A stretch of DNA of 50,717 nucleotides from Oscillospiraceae bacterium (GCA_015067785.1 SVLR01000015.1:1-50717), one strand, 5' to 3'. Positions 39,885 to 47,826 are shown, numbered from the stretch's first letter. Translations and numbers: made by a program. Notes: generated from the sequence alone by a model not told the origin.

Positions 39885-41435
39885 TTATTTCATTGGTGGT
39901 CTGCCACTGTCCCAAGCGCCGGCTACTTCCTTTTCCATCAGTTTGCCGTTACTGGTATATTGGATCTTCTTAACATCCATCAGATCATCAAGCATATAGG
40001 GGTTATTCCACATGCGGTAGCCATCCACATTGCGACGGCCGCCACGGTAGTAGTTTTCACCCTGCTGTACCCAATAGTCAGAGCCGTCGACGTTGAAGAA
40101 GTAACGGAACCCCGATTCGTATAGGACTTTAAATTTCTCGTTGTCCATTGTATACTTTTCAATTCCAGCGATATCGGAGCCATTGGGGTAGATGAGGATA
40201 TCACAATCACCGACGATCGTTTCTACAGTATTGTGGAATTTGGTATCATCTGCCTTGATGCGGCTGGCTGTGAGATTGCCATAGGAGGGATGGCCATAGG
40301 AGTGGCTGGCGATGATCCAGCCGTTGTCTTTCAGGCACTTCACCACAGCCTTTGCATCGTCGATCTCCTTTTGGTATGCCTCAGGAGTCATATTTTGTGC
40401 ATAGCCGGGCTTTGTGCGATAACCAAATACGCCTTCAAAGCCGGTCACAGCCAAAACTGCACGGGCACCCTGATAAGCAAAGTCCGGGTGCTCCTGTATA
40501 AATGCCTCCAGAATAGGAACGAGGTCGTATTCTCCTACAAGCGTGTTGCCGTTACGATCCACATATTCGCAGGTAGGCTTGCCATCAGCACCGATCACGA
40601 TCCGACTTGCGACACCATCACCATTTTTATTGGCGAACACAGGTGTGTTGTTGACACCGTCCATTTCCAACTCACCGGGACGCTTTCTTGCATCGGCAAT
40701 CCATTTGCCGTAATAGTTGATATCGTCCTCGCTCAAAATAAAAGGCTTTTTACCATCAGGCAGGTAGATGTCGCCTTCTACGAATTTGGCGTTACCGTTT
40801 GTATCCTTGACTTCATAAGCAACCTGATAGGGTGTAACAAGCACAAAGCCGCGGTCGTACATCGATTGCAAAAGGTACTTAAACTCCTCAACGGTAGTCA
40901 TATCCTTATTCATTGCCCCGGGCAGATTCGCACCAGAACCAAAGGCACGGTCTGGCTCTACAATCAGGGGGTGAACAAAGATGTGTGTAATGGTGTTCAT
41001 CTTTGTATAGCGGCTGCACTTTGCCTTGTCTGCCTGATATTGGGAGATCTTGGCGCTAACAGCGGGCACCTGATCGGCATAAGCAAAGGACTGCAGCATT
41101 GCAATGGCCTTATCGTAGTCATAACCTGCAGCGAGAAAATCCGTCTTGCTGATCAGCTCTTCGGCAAGGGCATTCATATCAACCGGAGGATCGGTAGGAC
41201 CCTCTGTAGGCGGCTGTGTAGGTGGAGTGGTAGGGGGCTCTGTAGCAGCAGAGGGATTAAACAACTGGTCAAAGGCACCCTTTGAAAAGGCAACGGCAAT
41301 GCAGGCAACGAGCAATATACAGACAAGCGCCAAGCCAACCGGCACGAAGTACTTCTCGATAGGTTTCTTTCTATTTCTGTTATTTTTGCCGCTGTTTTGC
41401 GGAGAGGAATACTGTGTTTCGTCAAAATTATCCAT
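39885..41435 (-). CDS. Membrane-anchored polysaccharide-deacetylase-like protein
   Basis: The 516-aa product starts behind GGAGGAGAAAATT. A short cytosolic Asn/Arg/Lys-rich N-terminus precedes one transmembrane helix (about 30-53, FVPVGLALVCILLVACIAVAF), then a Pro/Thr/Glu spacer (TEPPTTPPTQPPTEGPTDPP) and a helical linker. From about residue 145 comes a deacetylase-type barrel: THIFVHPLIVEP, DGKKPFILSEDDINYYG in the place of TFDD, AVLAVTGFEGVFGYR and WIIASHSYGHPSYGNLTAS, similar to the SHTxxHP metal motif. The first Asp motif is not the usual TFDDG, so deacetylase activity is uncertain; it could be a carbohydrate-binding relative. It acts outside the membrane, probably on cell wall or surface glycan. 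It is a single-gene unit. Confidence 0.78.
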   Translation of the reverse strand: MDNFDETQYSSPQNSGKNNRNRKKPIEKYFVPVGLALVCILLVACIAVAFSKGAFDQLFNPSAATEPPTTPPTQPPTEGPTDPPVDMNALAEELISKTDFLAAGYDYDKAIAMLQSFAYADQVPAVSAKISQYQADKAKCSRYTKMNTITHIFVHPLIVEPDRAFGSGANLPGAMNKDMTTVEEFKYLLQSMYDRGFVLVTPYQVAYEVKDTNGNAKFVEGDIYLPDGKKPFILSEDDINYYGKWIADARKRPGELEMDGVNNTPVFANKNGDGVASRIVIGADGKPTCEYVDRNGNTLVGEYDLVPILEAFIQEHPDFAYQGARAVLAVTGFEGVFGYRTKPGYAQNMTPEAYQKEIDDAKAVVKCLKDNGWIIASHSYGHPSYGNLTASRIKADDTKFHNTVETIVGDCDILIYPNGSDIAGIEKYTMDNEKFKVLYESGFRYFFNVDGSDYWVQQGENYYRGGRRNVDGYRMWNNPYMLDDLMDVKKIQYTSNGKLMEKEVAGAWDSGRPPMK

Positions 41436-41464
41436 AATTTTCTCCTCCTGATAGATTTGTAATT

Positions 41465-41492
41465 ATTATACCACGCAGTGAGTAAAAAGCAA
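41465..41492 (-). promoter_or_regulatory. Promoter of the deacetylase-like gene
   Basis: On the minus strand TTGCTT (41492-41487), 16 bases, TGG and TATAAT (41470-41465), so it also has an extended -10 box. Confidence 0.7.
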
Positions 41493-41510
41493 TAGCGCAG
41501 TATAAATATT

Positions 41511-41536
41511 TTGCGCCAGCTATAGTGCTGGCGCAA
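41511..41536. terminator. Hairpin downstream of the 96-aa gene
   Basis: TTGCGCCAGC and GCTGGCGCAA are perfect arms around TATAGT. There is no T-run on the minus-strand exit (AAAATATT), so it may act as a 3' end or weak terminator. Confidence 0.55.
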
Positions 41537-41545
41537 TGAAAATCA

Positions 41546-41836
41546 TTATTTACCTGCAAGTGCTCTTTCTAGCCAAACACAGCCAAAATCAAGCGCAGTA
41601 TAAAGGCCAGCCTTTTCGCCCTTCTTGACAACGCGATCTCTGGGCTTAGCTGCGGGATCTGTCAGCTGGAGCTGAACAGAAACGCGCTTGGCAATTTCTT
41701 CACCGCCAACGGTTTCGGTTTCCAGAATCTGGAGCAATACAATGTGGGAATCCTCCATAGACCCATAGTAGATCATATTGTCCTTGCGCATAAGGGGATG
41801 CCCCTTGTATGTTAAAACCTTATTTTCCTCAGACAT
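41546..41836 (-). CDS. Conserved-looking 96-aa protein of unknown function
   Basis: ATG at 41836 follows AGGAGGTTAGT. The protein is soluble, mixed alpha/beta in appearance: VLTYKGHPLMRKDNMIYYGSMEDSHIVLLQIL near the start and RVSVQLQLTDPAAKPRDRVVKKGEKAG in the second half, ending with a helix (YTALDFGCVWLERAL). It has no signal peptide and no recognised motif. It follows ireB on the same strand with a hairpin between them, so expression may be linked. Its length and position recall small accessory proteins of the ireB-ruvX region, but it is not the DUF1292 protein usually found there. Confidence 0.7.
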   Translation of the reverse strand: MSEENKVLTYKGHPLMRKDNMIYYGSMEDSHIVLLQILETETVGGEEIAKRVSVQLQLTDPAAKPRDRVVKKGEKAGLYTALDFGCVWLERALAGK

Positions 41837-41858
41837 ACTAACCTCCTGTTAAAATGTC

Positions 41859-41888
41859 AGGAGGCTTCTGCGGTGGCAAAAGCCTCCT
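41859..41888 (-). terminator. Hairpin terminator after ireB
   Basis: AGGAGGCTT (minus 41888-41880) pairs with AAGCCTCCT (41867-41859) around a 12-base loop, then GACATTTTAA. It separates ireB from the 96-aa gene and could also mask a ribosome-site-like AGGAGG. Confidence 0.6.
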
Positions 41889-41896
41889 CTATAAAA

Positions 41897-42148
41897 TCAG
41901 TTCTTCTCAAACAGATAGCTCTGCACCAACGTGCGCAAAAGCTCGTCACGGTCGATCTTGCAGATCAAGCTACGGGCATTGCGATAATTGGTGATGTAGG
42001 TAGGATCCTCGGTGAGAAGGTAACCCACGATCTGATTGATCGGATTGTAACCCTTTTCGCTTAAGGCATCAAATACGCTTTGCAGAATAAAACGCATATT
42101 TTCCTTATCATCGCTGGGTACGGTGAATTTAATGGTATTTTCTGACAA
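41897..42148 (-). CDS. ireB: IreB family regulatory phosphoprotein
   Basis: The 83-aa product (TTG start at 42148, GGAGG ten bases upstream; no other start fits) reads [56 protein letters not shown], a clear match to the IreB/YrzL (DUF965) family. In Enterococcus IreB is phosphorylated on N-terminal Thr residues by the PASTA kinase IreK and regulates envelope and cephalosporin resistance. The N-terminal Thr residues (ENTIKFT) are present. The usual neighbours alaS and ruvX are absent here, so the gene has moved. Confidence 0.93.
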   Translation of the reverse strand: MSENTIKFTVPSDDKENMRFILQSVFDALSEKGYNPINQIVGYLLTEDPTYITNYRNARSLICKIDRDELLRTLVQSYLFEKN

Positions 42149-42421
42149 AACGCACGACCTCCTCGGTTACATTTTTTATATTATATCTTATTTTTATCAA
42201 GGTGTAAAGAGCAAAACTAAAAAAAATTCAAATTATCTTAGGTCTGCGTCTGATTCTTTCATGGTGTTACAGCGCCCAATTGGGACGAAGATAGATCCTT
42301 TGTAAAATGCGCTCGTCATTGATATGCGCAAGCGAATAATTGCAACTGGATCTACTGCATATCCAGCTGCTACACAGAATAGATTTTATAAAATCAGTGG
42401 CATTTGCCAGGAGGACATGTT

Positions 42422-42982
42422 ATGAAGAGAATATTTTGTTTGATTGTATGTTTCGTTATTTTAGCTGGGTGTAGGAAAACAAACGAAGAATTGGACAAGG
42501 CGCTGCTGTTTCGGCAGAGGCTTATTGCGGGGGATGGCTGTAAATTTACCTGTGGTATCACAGCAGACTATGGAGATGTCATATATCAGTTTTCGATGGA
42601 TTGTCAGAGCAATAAGCAGGGGGATCTCAGCTTTTCGGTTACGGAACCCGAGAGCATTGCCGGAATCGCCGGTGCAATTACAGATATTGGCGGGCATCTT
42701 ACCTTTGATGGAACTGCCCTTGCATTTGCACCAATAGCCGACGGCCAACTGACACCGGTAACGGCACCGTGGATATTTCTGAAGACTCTGAGAAGCGGTT
42801 ATATTGCATCCTGCGCAAGGGTGGACGGCGGTATTTACCTTCAAATTAACGACAGTTACCTTGAAAATGCCTTGCACTTGGATATTTGGCTGAATGATGA
42901 CGGTCAGCCCATCCAAGGTGAGATTCTATGGGAGGGTAGGCGAGTTTTGTCTGTTACGGTGAAAGACTTCACAATTTTGTAG
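42422..42982 (+). CDS. Putative lipoprotein, function unknown
   Basis: The start at 42422 has AGGAGGACATGTT before it; an earlier in-frame codon at 42404 is upstream of this site. The product (186 aa) begins MKRIFCLIVCFVILAGCRK, a type II signal peptide with the lipobox LAGC. The mature part (about 170 aa) has alternating beta-strand-like segments (CKFTCGITADYGDVIYQFSMDC, GDLSFSVTEPESI, GIYLQINDSYLENALHLDIWL) that resemble lipid-binding outer-surface lipoprotein folds. No named family is recognised. It is anchored on the outer face of the membrane. The next gene (mazF) is 141 bases downstream and probably separate. The 273-base gap upstream holds no convincing gene. Confidence 0.78.
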   Translation: MKRIFCLIVCFVILAGCRKTNEELDKALLFRQRLIAGDGCKFTCGITADYGDVIYQFSMDCQSNKQGDLSFSVTEPESIAGIAGAITDIGGHLTFDGTALAFAPIADGQLTPVTAPWIFLKTLRSGYIASCARVDGGIYLQINDSYLENALHLDIWLNDDGQPIQGEILWEGRRVLSVTVKDFTIL

Positions 42983-43123
42983 CCGTCTGTCATTTTTCGC
43001 ATAGGATAAATCACAGCACCTACCGTATATTTTTCTTTTGTGCGTGGGAGAATAGGAATAGCCGCGTTACATATGGACATAAATCGGTAGCGCTGGCAAT
43101 GCTTTCTCCGGAGTGTGAAAAGG

Positions 43124-43492
43124 ATGGATAGTACGGTCAGACGCGGTGATATATTTTATGCGGACCTTTCTCCCGTTGTAGGCAGTGAGCAGGGAGGGAC
43201 TCGCCCGGTGCTTATTGTACAGAACGATACAGGAAATCGGTATTCTCCGACTGTAATTGCAGCTGCAATTACAAGTCAAACAGGAAAGGCACGCTTACCA
43301 ACGCATATCAATATCGCTGGAGGCAGTGTTGGACTCAGTAAGGATTCTGTAATCCTTTTGGAGCAGATACGAACGATTGATAAGCGACGGCTGCGCGAGC
43401 ACATGGGAAAATTGGACGATGTGCATATGCATCTTGTCGATGAAGCGATCGCCGTCAGCTTTGGTCTTCAGGAAAATCGGAACAATCAGTAA
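43124..43492 (+). CDS. MazF/NdoA-type mRNA interferase toxin without a linked antitoxin
   Basis: The ATG at 43124 (GGAG ten bases upstream; in-frame GTG at 43115 possible) gives 122 aa reading [34 protein letters not shown] and then [24 protein letters not shown], the standard PemK/MazF fold with the conserved Arg (GGTRPV) and Thr ([13 protein letters not shown]). [16 protein letters not shown] is the third signature. It cleaves mRNA at a short sequence; the specificity cannot be told from the sequence. In Firmicutes the antitoxin gene normally overlaps upstream, but the 141 bases upstream contain no frame with a ribosome site. Confidence 0.92.
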   Translation: MDSTVRRGDIFYADLSPVVGSEQGGTRPVLIVQNDTGNRYSPTVIAAAITSQTGKARLPTHINIAGGSVGLSKDSVILLEQIRTIDKRRLREHMGKLDDVHMHLVDEAIAVSFGLQENRNNQ

Positions 43493-43498
43493 ACAGCA

Positions 43499-43530
43499 CC
43501 CCCTTGACCGCATATTATCGGTTAAGGGGG
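43499..43530 (+). promoter_or_regulatory. Hairpin that masks the ribosome site of the gene at 43538
   Basis: CCCCCTTGACCG (43499-43510) pairs with CGGTTAAGGGGG (43519-43530) with one wobble around an 8-base loop. AAGGGGG, the ribosome site of the next gene, is the 3' arm. No T-run follows, so it is more likely a translation control element than a terminator. Confidence 0.7.
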
Positions 43531-43537
43531 TATGGTT

Positions 43538-43948
43538 ATGCAGCGAGAGTATGCAATTACTTGTAACGGTGTGCGTGTCGGAACAGCATATATTGCGGCT
43601 CAGGGGCTCTACTATGAGCTAATGTGTGTATGCAAAATGCAAGACGGTGTACTCCGCGTTGAAGCAGATTGCGTGAGCCGAAAAGAGAATATTGGGGTTT
43701 GCATTCCAAAGGATGGGAAGATGGTCATCCGTACGAGAATACCGCAAAAGAGACTGCAAGGATTGGTCGGTTTTACGATCCGCCAAGGAACGGAAAAGCA
43801 ATGGGTTCCACTAAAGCGCGGAGAACCGTTTCCGTATCTGTACCGAATGAAAGATGCATATTACACATACAGTAACGGTGTCCCTGGGCTTTTACTGCCC
43901 GTAGGGGAAGGTCAGGACGATTTCTCTGTATCAAAGACCGGGAAGTAA
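43538..43948 (+). CDS. Unknown 136-aa protein
   Basis: ATG at 43538 is chosen because AAGGGGG is seven bases before it (43532 is too close). The protein begins MQREYAITCNGVRVGTAYI and has mostly beta-strand-like segments (YYELMCVCKMQDGVLRVEADC, KMVIRTRIPQKRLQG, FTIRQGTEKQWVPL). No signal peptide or known motif is seen. It lies 45 bases after mazF with a hairpin covering its ribosome site. The last 37 bases overlap the 3' end of the convergent histidine kinase gene. It is not a recognisable antitoxin and stands downstream of the toxin, the reverse of the usual order. Confidence 0.65.
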   Translation: MQREYAITCNGVRVGTAYIAAQGLYYELMCVCKMQDGVLRVEADCVSRKENIGVCIPKDGKMVIRTRIPQKRLQGLVGFTIRQGTEKQWVPLKRGEPFPYLYRMKDAYYTYSNGVPGLLLPVGEGQDDFSVSKTGK

Positions 43949-45345
43949 AGCGTAAATACAGAACCGACACCGATTGTGCTTTCAACGGTGATCTTGCCCT
44001 GATGCTTTTCAACCAAGTCACGAACGATGCTAAGACCCAATCCACTGCCGCCGGTGGAGCGGGAGCGGGCTTTGTCAACGCGGTAGAATCTGTCAAAGAT
44101 GTGGGGGAGCGATTCTTCCGGAATCCCCATTCCTTCATCCTTTATTTTTAGGATTGCGGTATTGCGAATGCGATTGAGCGTTATGGTAAGATCCCCGTTT
44201 TCACGGTTATACTTGATACCGTTTTCCACAAGGTTGAAGAGAATTTGATAGAGATCGTCGTCGTTACATAGGATGGGGCAGAAATTTAGAACGTGTAGCG
44301 CAATGCGGATGTTGCGGATCTGCGCAAGAGGTGTTAGCATTCGGACAACTTTTTGTGCAGTATCGCTGATTTGGATGACCTCTGATGGCTCGAGGAGCTT
44401 TGCGTCCGCTTTTGATAGGGAGAGCAGCTTTTGGGACATTCTGTTGAGACGATCGGCCTCGTTACCAATATCCTCAACAAATTCGCGAACAGTTTCGGGC
44501 TCCATATCGTTTTGTAATATGGAGTCGGACAATAACTTAATAGAAGCAAGAGGAGTTTTCAGCTCGTGGGATGCATTGGAAACGAACTGCCTTCTGGTAG
44601 CATCCATTGCCTCCAGACGGCTTCGCAGTTCATTAAATTCCTCGCCAAGAACAGAAATCTCGTCATGACCTTCTATCTTGACCGGTTTGGAGTAGTCGCC
44701 TTCCCGGATGATGTGCATCGATGCGATCAGGTTATCGATTCTGGCTGAGAATGTTCTGGAAATCAGCAGGGAAAATAATATGATTGCAATTTCCAAACAA
44801 ACCGTGATCGTCAGGATATTATTCTGGAGGGATGTGATAAGCGCACCTTGCTCGGCATCATACTCTGTCATATAGACACAGCCAAGCAGAGTGCCGTAGG
44901 ACATAATCGGTGTCGCTGCCTGAGAGCGTATGGTGCCGTTTTCAAAGGTAGAAGTAAAAACATCATTCTTTTGAAGAGCCTGTACGACCTCCTGCAGATG
45001 TATGCTTTTACCCACTTCGCTGCCCTCCTCTAAGGAGTCGTAGATCACAATTCCATCGCTGTCTGTGATGATCAGTCTTTCAACACGGAGCGACCCCATA
45101 TTTTTAACAGCCTTCTCAACGGTACCACGATTGATCACACCGATTGCCTTGATTTCCGATGCAGCAAAATGGCAGCGCTCAATCATGGTTGCTTCTTTGT
45201 TCTTGTAGAACAGATCCTGACTGGAGCGGGAGGTATATATGTTTAGAAAAAGCAGGACAAGAGACGATATTGCTACATAGATCAGCGCGACCCGAAAATG
45301 GGTGCTGATATATCGTTTCTTATTATTTCTTGAAGAAATAGCCAA
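43912..45345 (-). CDS. Sensor histidine kinase of the WalK/PhoR type
   Basis: The 477-aa protein has an N-terminal helix (about 18-37), an extracellular PAS-like domain (about 40-165; ERLIITDSDGIVIYDS), a second helix (about 175-197), a HAMP region (about 200-250), HisKA with SNASHELKTPLASIK (phosphorylated His) and HATPase_c with NLVENGIKYN, DEGMGIP and GGSGLGLSIV. Its start is uncertain: TTG at 45345 is the only standard start codon in the right place and has only a weak GGGGCG close upstream. It overlaps the response regulator by 23 bases, so translation is probably coupled. The signal sensed is unknown. Confidence 0.93.
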   Translation of the reverse strand: MAISSRNNKKRYISTHFRVALIYVAISSLVLLFLNIYTSRSSQDLFYKNKEATMIERCHFAASEIKAIGVINRGTVEKAVKNMGSLRVERLIITDSDGIVIYDSLEEGSEVGKSIHLQEVVQALQKNDVFTSTFENGTIRSQAATPIMSYGTLLGCVYMTEYDAEQGALITSLQNNILTITVCLEIAIILFSLLISRTFSARIDNLIASMHIIREGDYSKPVKIEGHDEISVLGEEFNELRSRLEAMDATRRQFVSNASHELKTPLASIKLLSDSILQNDMEPETVREFVEDIGNEADRLNRMSQKLLSLSKADAKLLEPSEVIQISDTAQKVVRMLTPLAQIRNIRIALHVLNFCPILCNDDDLYQILFNLVENGIKYNRENGDLTITLNRIRNTAILKIKDEGMGIPEESLPHIFDRFYRVDKARSRSTGGSGLGLSIVRDLVEKHQGKITVESTIGVGSVFTLYFPVFDTEKSS

Positions 45346-45997
45346 CGCCCCATTTCGTCATAATATATTGCGGATCTGCAGGATCATCTTCAAGCTTCTC
45401 ACGCAATCGCCGGATGTGGACATCTACTGTGCGGATATCGCTCTTATATTCATACGCCCAAATGCTATCGAGGAGATTTTCCCGGGAATAGACCTTATTT
45501 GGGTTTTTCATCAGAAATTCGATCACATCATATTCGCGGGCGGTCAGGTCAACGATCACGTCTGCCTTATAGGCATTTCTTGCATCCAAGTCCAGCGTAA
45601 TTGCACCGATGGTCAGAGCGTTGCATTGGGTTTCTCTTACGGTGCTGCGGCGGAGCAAAGCCCGAATGCGTGCCTTTAATTCGAGGATATTAAAGGGCTT
45701 CGTAATATAGTCGTCCGCACCGTTGTCAAAGCCCATCAGTTTGTCCATATCCTCTGTTTTTGCGGTTAAGAGTATGATCGGCACATTGGAAAAGGCGCGG
45801 ATCCGGGAGCAAGCAGTCAGACCGTCCATATTCGGCATCATCACATCAAGAATGATAAGATCCGGTTTTTCCTGCTGGGCAAGCTCAACGGCCTCTAATC
45901 CGTCAGAGCCGGTGACAGTATCATAACCTTCATTTTGCAAATTGAAGCGAATACCCTTCACAAGGAGTTCTTCGTCGTCAACAATCAGTATTTTCAT
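45323..45997 (-). CDS. OmpR/PhoB-family response regulator
   Basis: A 224-aa protein starting behind GGAGAATAAGCT. Receiver domain (1-120): VDDEELLVKG, phosphorylated Asp in LIILDVMMPNMDG, LTAKTED and ITKPFN. The winged-helix output domain (about 130-224) ends in TVDVHIRRLREKLEDDPADPQYIMTKWGVGYFF. It is similar to WalR/YycF-type regulators. The ribosome site overlaps the comEA stop codon, so comEA, this gene and the kinase form one operon. Target genes are unknown; dacF, divergent from this operon, would be a reasonable candidate. Confidence 0.95.
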   Translation of the reverse strand: MKILIVDDEELLVKGIRFNLQNEGYDTVTGSDGLEAVELAQQEKPDLIILDVMMPNMDGLTACSRIRAFSNVPIILLTAKTEDMDKLMGFDNGADDYITKPFNILELKARIRALLRRSTVRETQCNALTIGAITLDLDARNAYKADVIVDLTAREYDVIEFLMKNPNKVYSRENLLDSIWAYEYKSDIRTVDVHIRRLREKLEDDPADPQYIMTKWGVGYFFKK

Positions 45998-46000
45998 AGC

Positions 46001-46342
46001 TTATTCTCCAATCTTAATGAATTTGCGAATCGCAGCAAATGTTGCGTCTCCAATACCGGAGATCTTCTTTAGATCTTCGATCCTGCGGAAGGGTCCGTGT
46101 ATCTGCCGGTATTTTACAATCCGCTCTGCGGTGGACGGACCGATGCCCGGGAGATAGCCAAGAGTTGTGGCACTTGCGGTATTAATGTCGATCTTACCGT
46201 CTCCCGCAACGAATTCGATAGGCTCCGTTGTTTCATACTTGATCTGGTCAAAGAACACATCCCGCGGGAGGAATATGCCAAGCATTACGGCAAAGCAAAT
46301 CACTGGGACCATGAGATGGAGACAGATTTCGTATTTTTTCAT
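46001..46342 (-). CDS. ComEA-like helix-hairpin-helix protein
   Basis: The start at 46342 (GGAGG eleven bases upstream) is preferred to the ATG at 46360, which lies before that site. The 113-aa product has one transmembrane helix near the start (LMVPVICFAVMLGIFLP) and the C-terminal double helix-hairpin-helix: DINTASATTLGYLPGIGPSTAERIVKYRQIHGPFRRIEDLKKISGIGDATF. This is the DNA-binding part of ComEA, the competence receptor, but the usual SLBB domain is missing. It heads the two-component operon, an unusual context for a DNA-uptake protein. Confidence 0.9.
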   Translation of the reverse strand: MKKYEICLHLMVPVICFAVMLGIFLPRDVFFDQIKYETTEPIEFVAGDGKIDINTASATTLGYLPGIGPSTAERIVKYRQIHGPFRRIEDLKKISGIGDATFAAIRKFIKIGE

Positions 46343-46359
46343 ATCCCGCGCTTCCTCCA

Positions 46360-46388
46360 TTGACTAACATTTGCATTCCTGCTATAAT
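46360..46388 (+). promoter_or_regulatory. Promoter of dacF, overlapping the comEA promoter
   Basis: TTGACT (46360-46365) and TATAAT (46383-46388) with 17 bases between them. It is interleaved with the minus-strand promoter at 46390-46418. Confidence 0.8.
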
Positions 46389-46389
46389 C

Positions 46390-46418
46390 ATTATACACAA
46401 AAAATTCCCGGGGGACAA
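46390..46418 (-). promoter_or_regulatory. Promoter of the comEA-two-component operon
   Basis: On the minus strand TTGTCC (46418-46413), 17 bases, TATAAT (46395-46390). The two -10 boxes are one base apart, so polymerase cannot occupy both promoters at once. Confidence 0.75.
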
Positions 46419-46446
46419 GTCCGCGGTTTGATATTGGAGCAAAAAT

Positions 46447-47826
46447 ATGAAAAAAATCGGCATAATTTTCCTGATTTTATGCATTTCCATAAACTGTATG
46501 TGTATTTCCGTTTGCGCAGACAACAATTTGCAGGTTAATTGCAACGGAATTGACGCCCAGGGCGCCATTGTGGACGGCGCACCGATCACCAATGCTTCTT
46601 CTGCGATCGTCTATGAATTTGGCAGCGAAACTATGCTGCTTGCCCAGAATGTAGATGAGAAGATTTATCCGGCAAGCTTTGTAAAAATTATGACAGCTGT
46701 GCTTGCCTTGGAGAAAGGCAATCTCAAAGATCAGGTGGCAGTAACCGCTACGGCACTTTCTACGGTCACTTCTTCCTCCTCCAACGCAAAGCTGGTAGCA
46801 GGGGAGATGCTGACCCTCGAAAATTTGCTTTACTGTATGCTGACCGGCTCTGCCAATGATGCAGCAGCCGTAATTGCGGAGCATATCGGCGGTACGGTTA
46901 AGGACTTTGTGTCACTTATGAACACACGCGCTTCAGAGCTTGGCTGTTTAAGCACAAATTTTGTCGATCCCACCGGTCTGCAGAGCCGAAATCAATACAC
47001 CACGGCCCGGGATATGGTAAGGATCTTTCAGGCTGCCCGGGAAATCGAAGATTTTGCGAGGATCTTTGGCGCGCTAACCTATACCGTACCCGCAACAGAG
47101 CTTTCGGCAGAGCGGGTGATGAAAAGCAGCAATTACCTAATTGACCCGAGACAGGAATCCTACTACGACAGACGCGTCAGCGGCGGTCGCACCGGTGTAG
47201 CAGCGGACAGAACACGCCATGTTGCCGTAACTGCCCAAAGCGGCAATATGGAAGTGGTTGCTATTGTCTTTGGAAGCGAGTCCAAATATGCGGCTGATAA
47301 TTATACATATGAAGTCTATGGCGGTTTTAAGGAGATCAGCCAGATGCTGAATCTCACCATATCCAAGTATGCTATCGGTCAGGTTCTTTACGAAGGGCAG
47401 ATCGTTGCGCAGATGCCGGTGCTCAACGGTGATAACGACCTTGCGTTGATACCGGCTGGCACGCAGACAGTTGTGGTCCCGAAGGATGTGGATATGACCC
47501 AAATAGAATATCGTTTTCAGAATGGAGGAAGGACCTATGCCGCGCCAATTGCGCAGGGCTCTTCTCAGGGAACGCTGGAAGTGTGGTATGGCGGTAAGTG
47601 CCTTGCTGAGGTGGAGCTCCTAGCTGCAAATCGTGTACCCATTTCCACGCCGAAGGAAGTAAAACGTCAGGATGACACAACGGTGATCACGGTCGTTTTG
47701 ACCATACTTACAACTTTATGTGTCGCTATAGCTGTATTCGCATTTGTTGTACACTGCAAGAATGTTCGTTATCGCAGGCGTGCCGCAGCACGGCGCAGAC
47801 GCAGAGAGGAGATGCGCAATGGGTGA
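46447..47826 (+). CDS. dacF: D-alanyl-D-alanine carboxypeptidase (S11 family, DacF/PBP5 type)
   Basis: The 459-aa product starts behind GGAGCAAAAAT and has a signal peptide to about residue 24 (CISVCADN). PASFVKIMTA is the SxxK motif with the acylating Ser, TGSANDAAAV the SxN motif (SAN), and SGGRTGVAADR stands in place of KTG, with Arg for Lys. Near the end lies a transmembrane helix (TVVLTILTTLCVAIAVFAFVVH) and a very basic tail (NVRYRRRAAARRRRREEMR), so it is membrane anchored by its C-terminus. It trims pentapeptides in cell-wall stem peptides. The symbol is by family resemblance to B. subtilis DacF and may not be orthologous. It overlaps the next gene by eight bases. Confidence 0.88.
   Translation: MKKIGIIFLILCISINCMCISVCADNNLQVNCNGIDAQGAIVDGAPITNASSAIVYEFGSETMLLAQNVDEKIYPASFVKIMTAVLALEKGNLKDQVAVTATALSTVTSSSSNAKLVAGEMLTLENLLYCMLTGSANDAAAVIAEHIGGTVKDFVSLMNTRASELGCLSTNFVDPTGLQSRNQYTTARDMVRIFQAAREIEDFARIFGALTYTVPATELSAERVMKSSNYLIDPRQESYYDRRVSGGRTGVAADRTRHVAVTAQSGNMEVVAIVFGSESKYAADNYTYEVYGGFKEISQMLNLTISKYAIGQVLYEGQIVAQMPVLNGDNDLALIPAGTQTVVVPKDVDMTQIEYRFQNGGRTYAAPIAQGSSQGTLEVWYGGKCLAEVELLAANRVPISTPKEVKRQDDTTVITVVLTILTTLCVAIAVFAFVVHCKNVRYRRRAAARRRRREEMRNG

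Noticed and set aside
40233..41285. Plus-strand 350-codon frame opposite the deacetylase-like gene
   Set aside because: No ribosome site or domain; the minus-strand gene has promoter, ribosome site, transmembrane helix and terminator.
42325..42425. 33-codon frame starting ATGCGCAAGCG directly upstream of the lipoprotein gene
   Set aside because: It has no ribosome site and its stop merely overlaps the lipoprotein start; its codons look random. The gap 42149-42421 otherwise shows nothing convincing.
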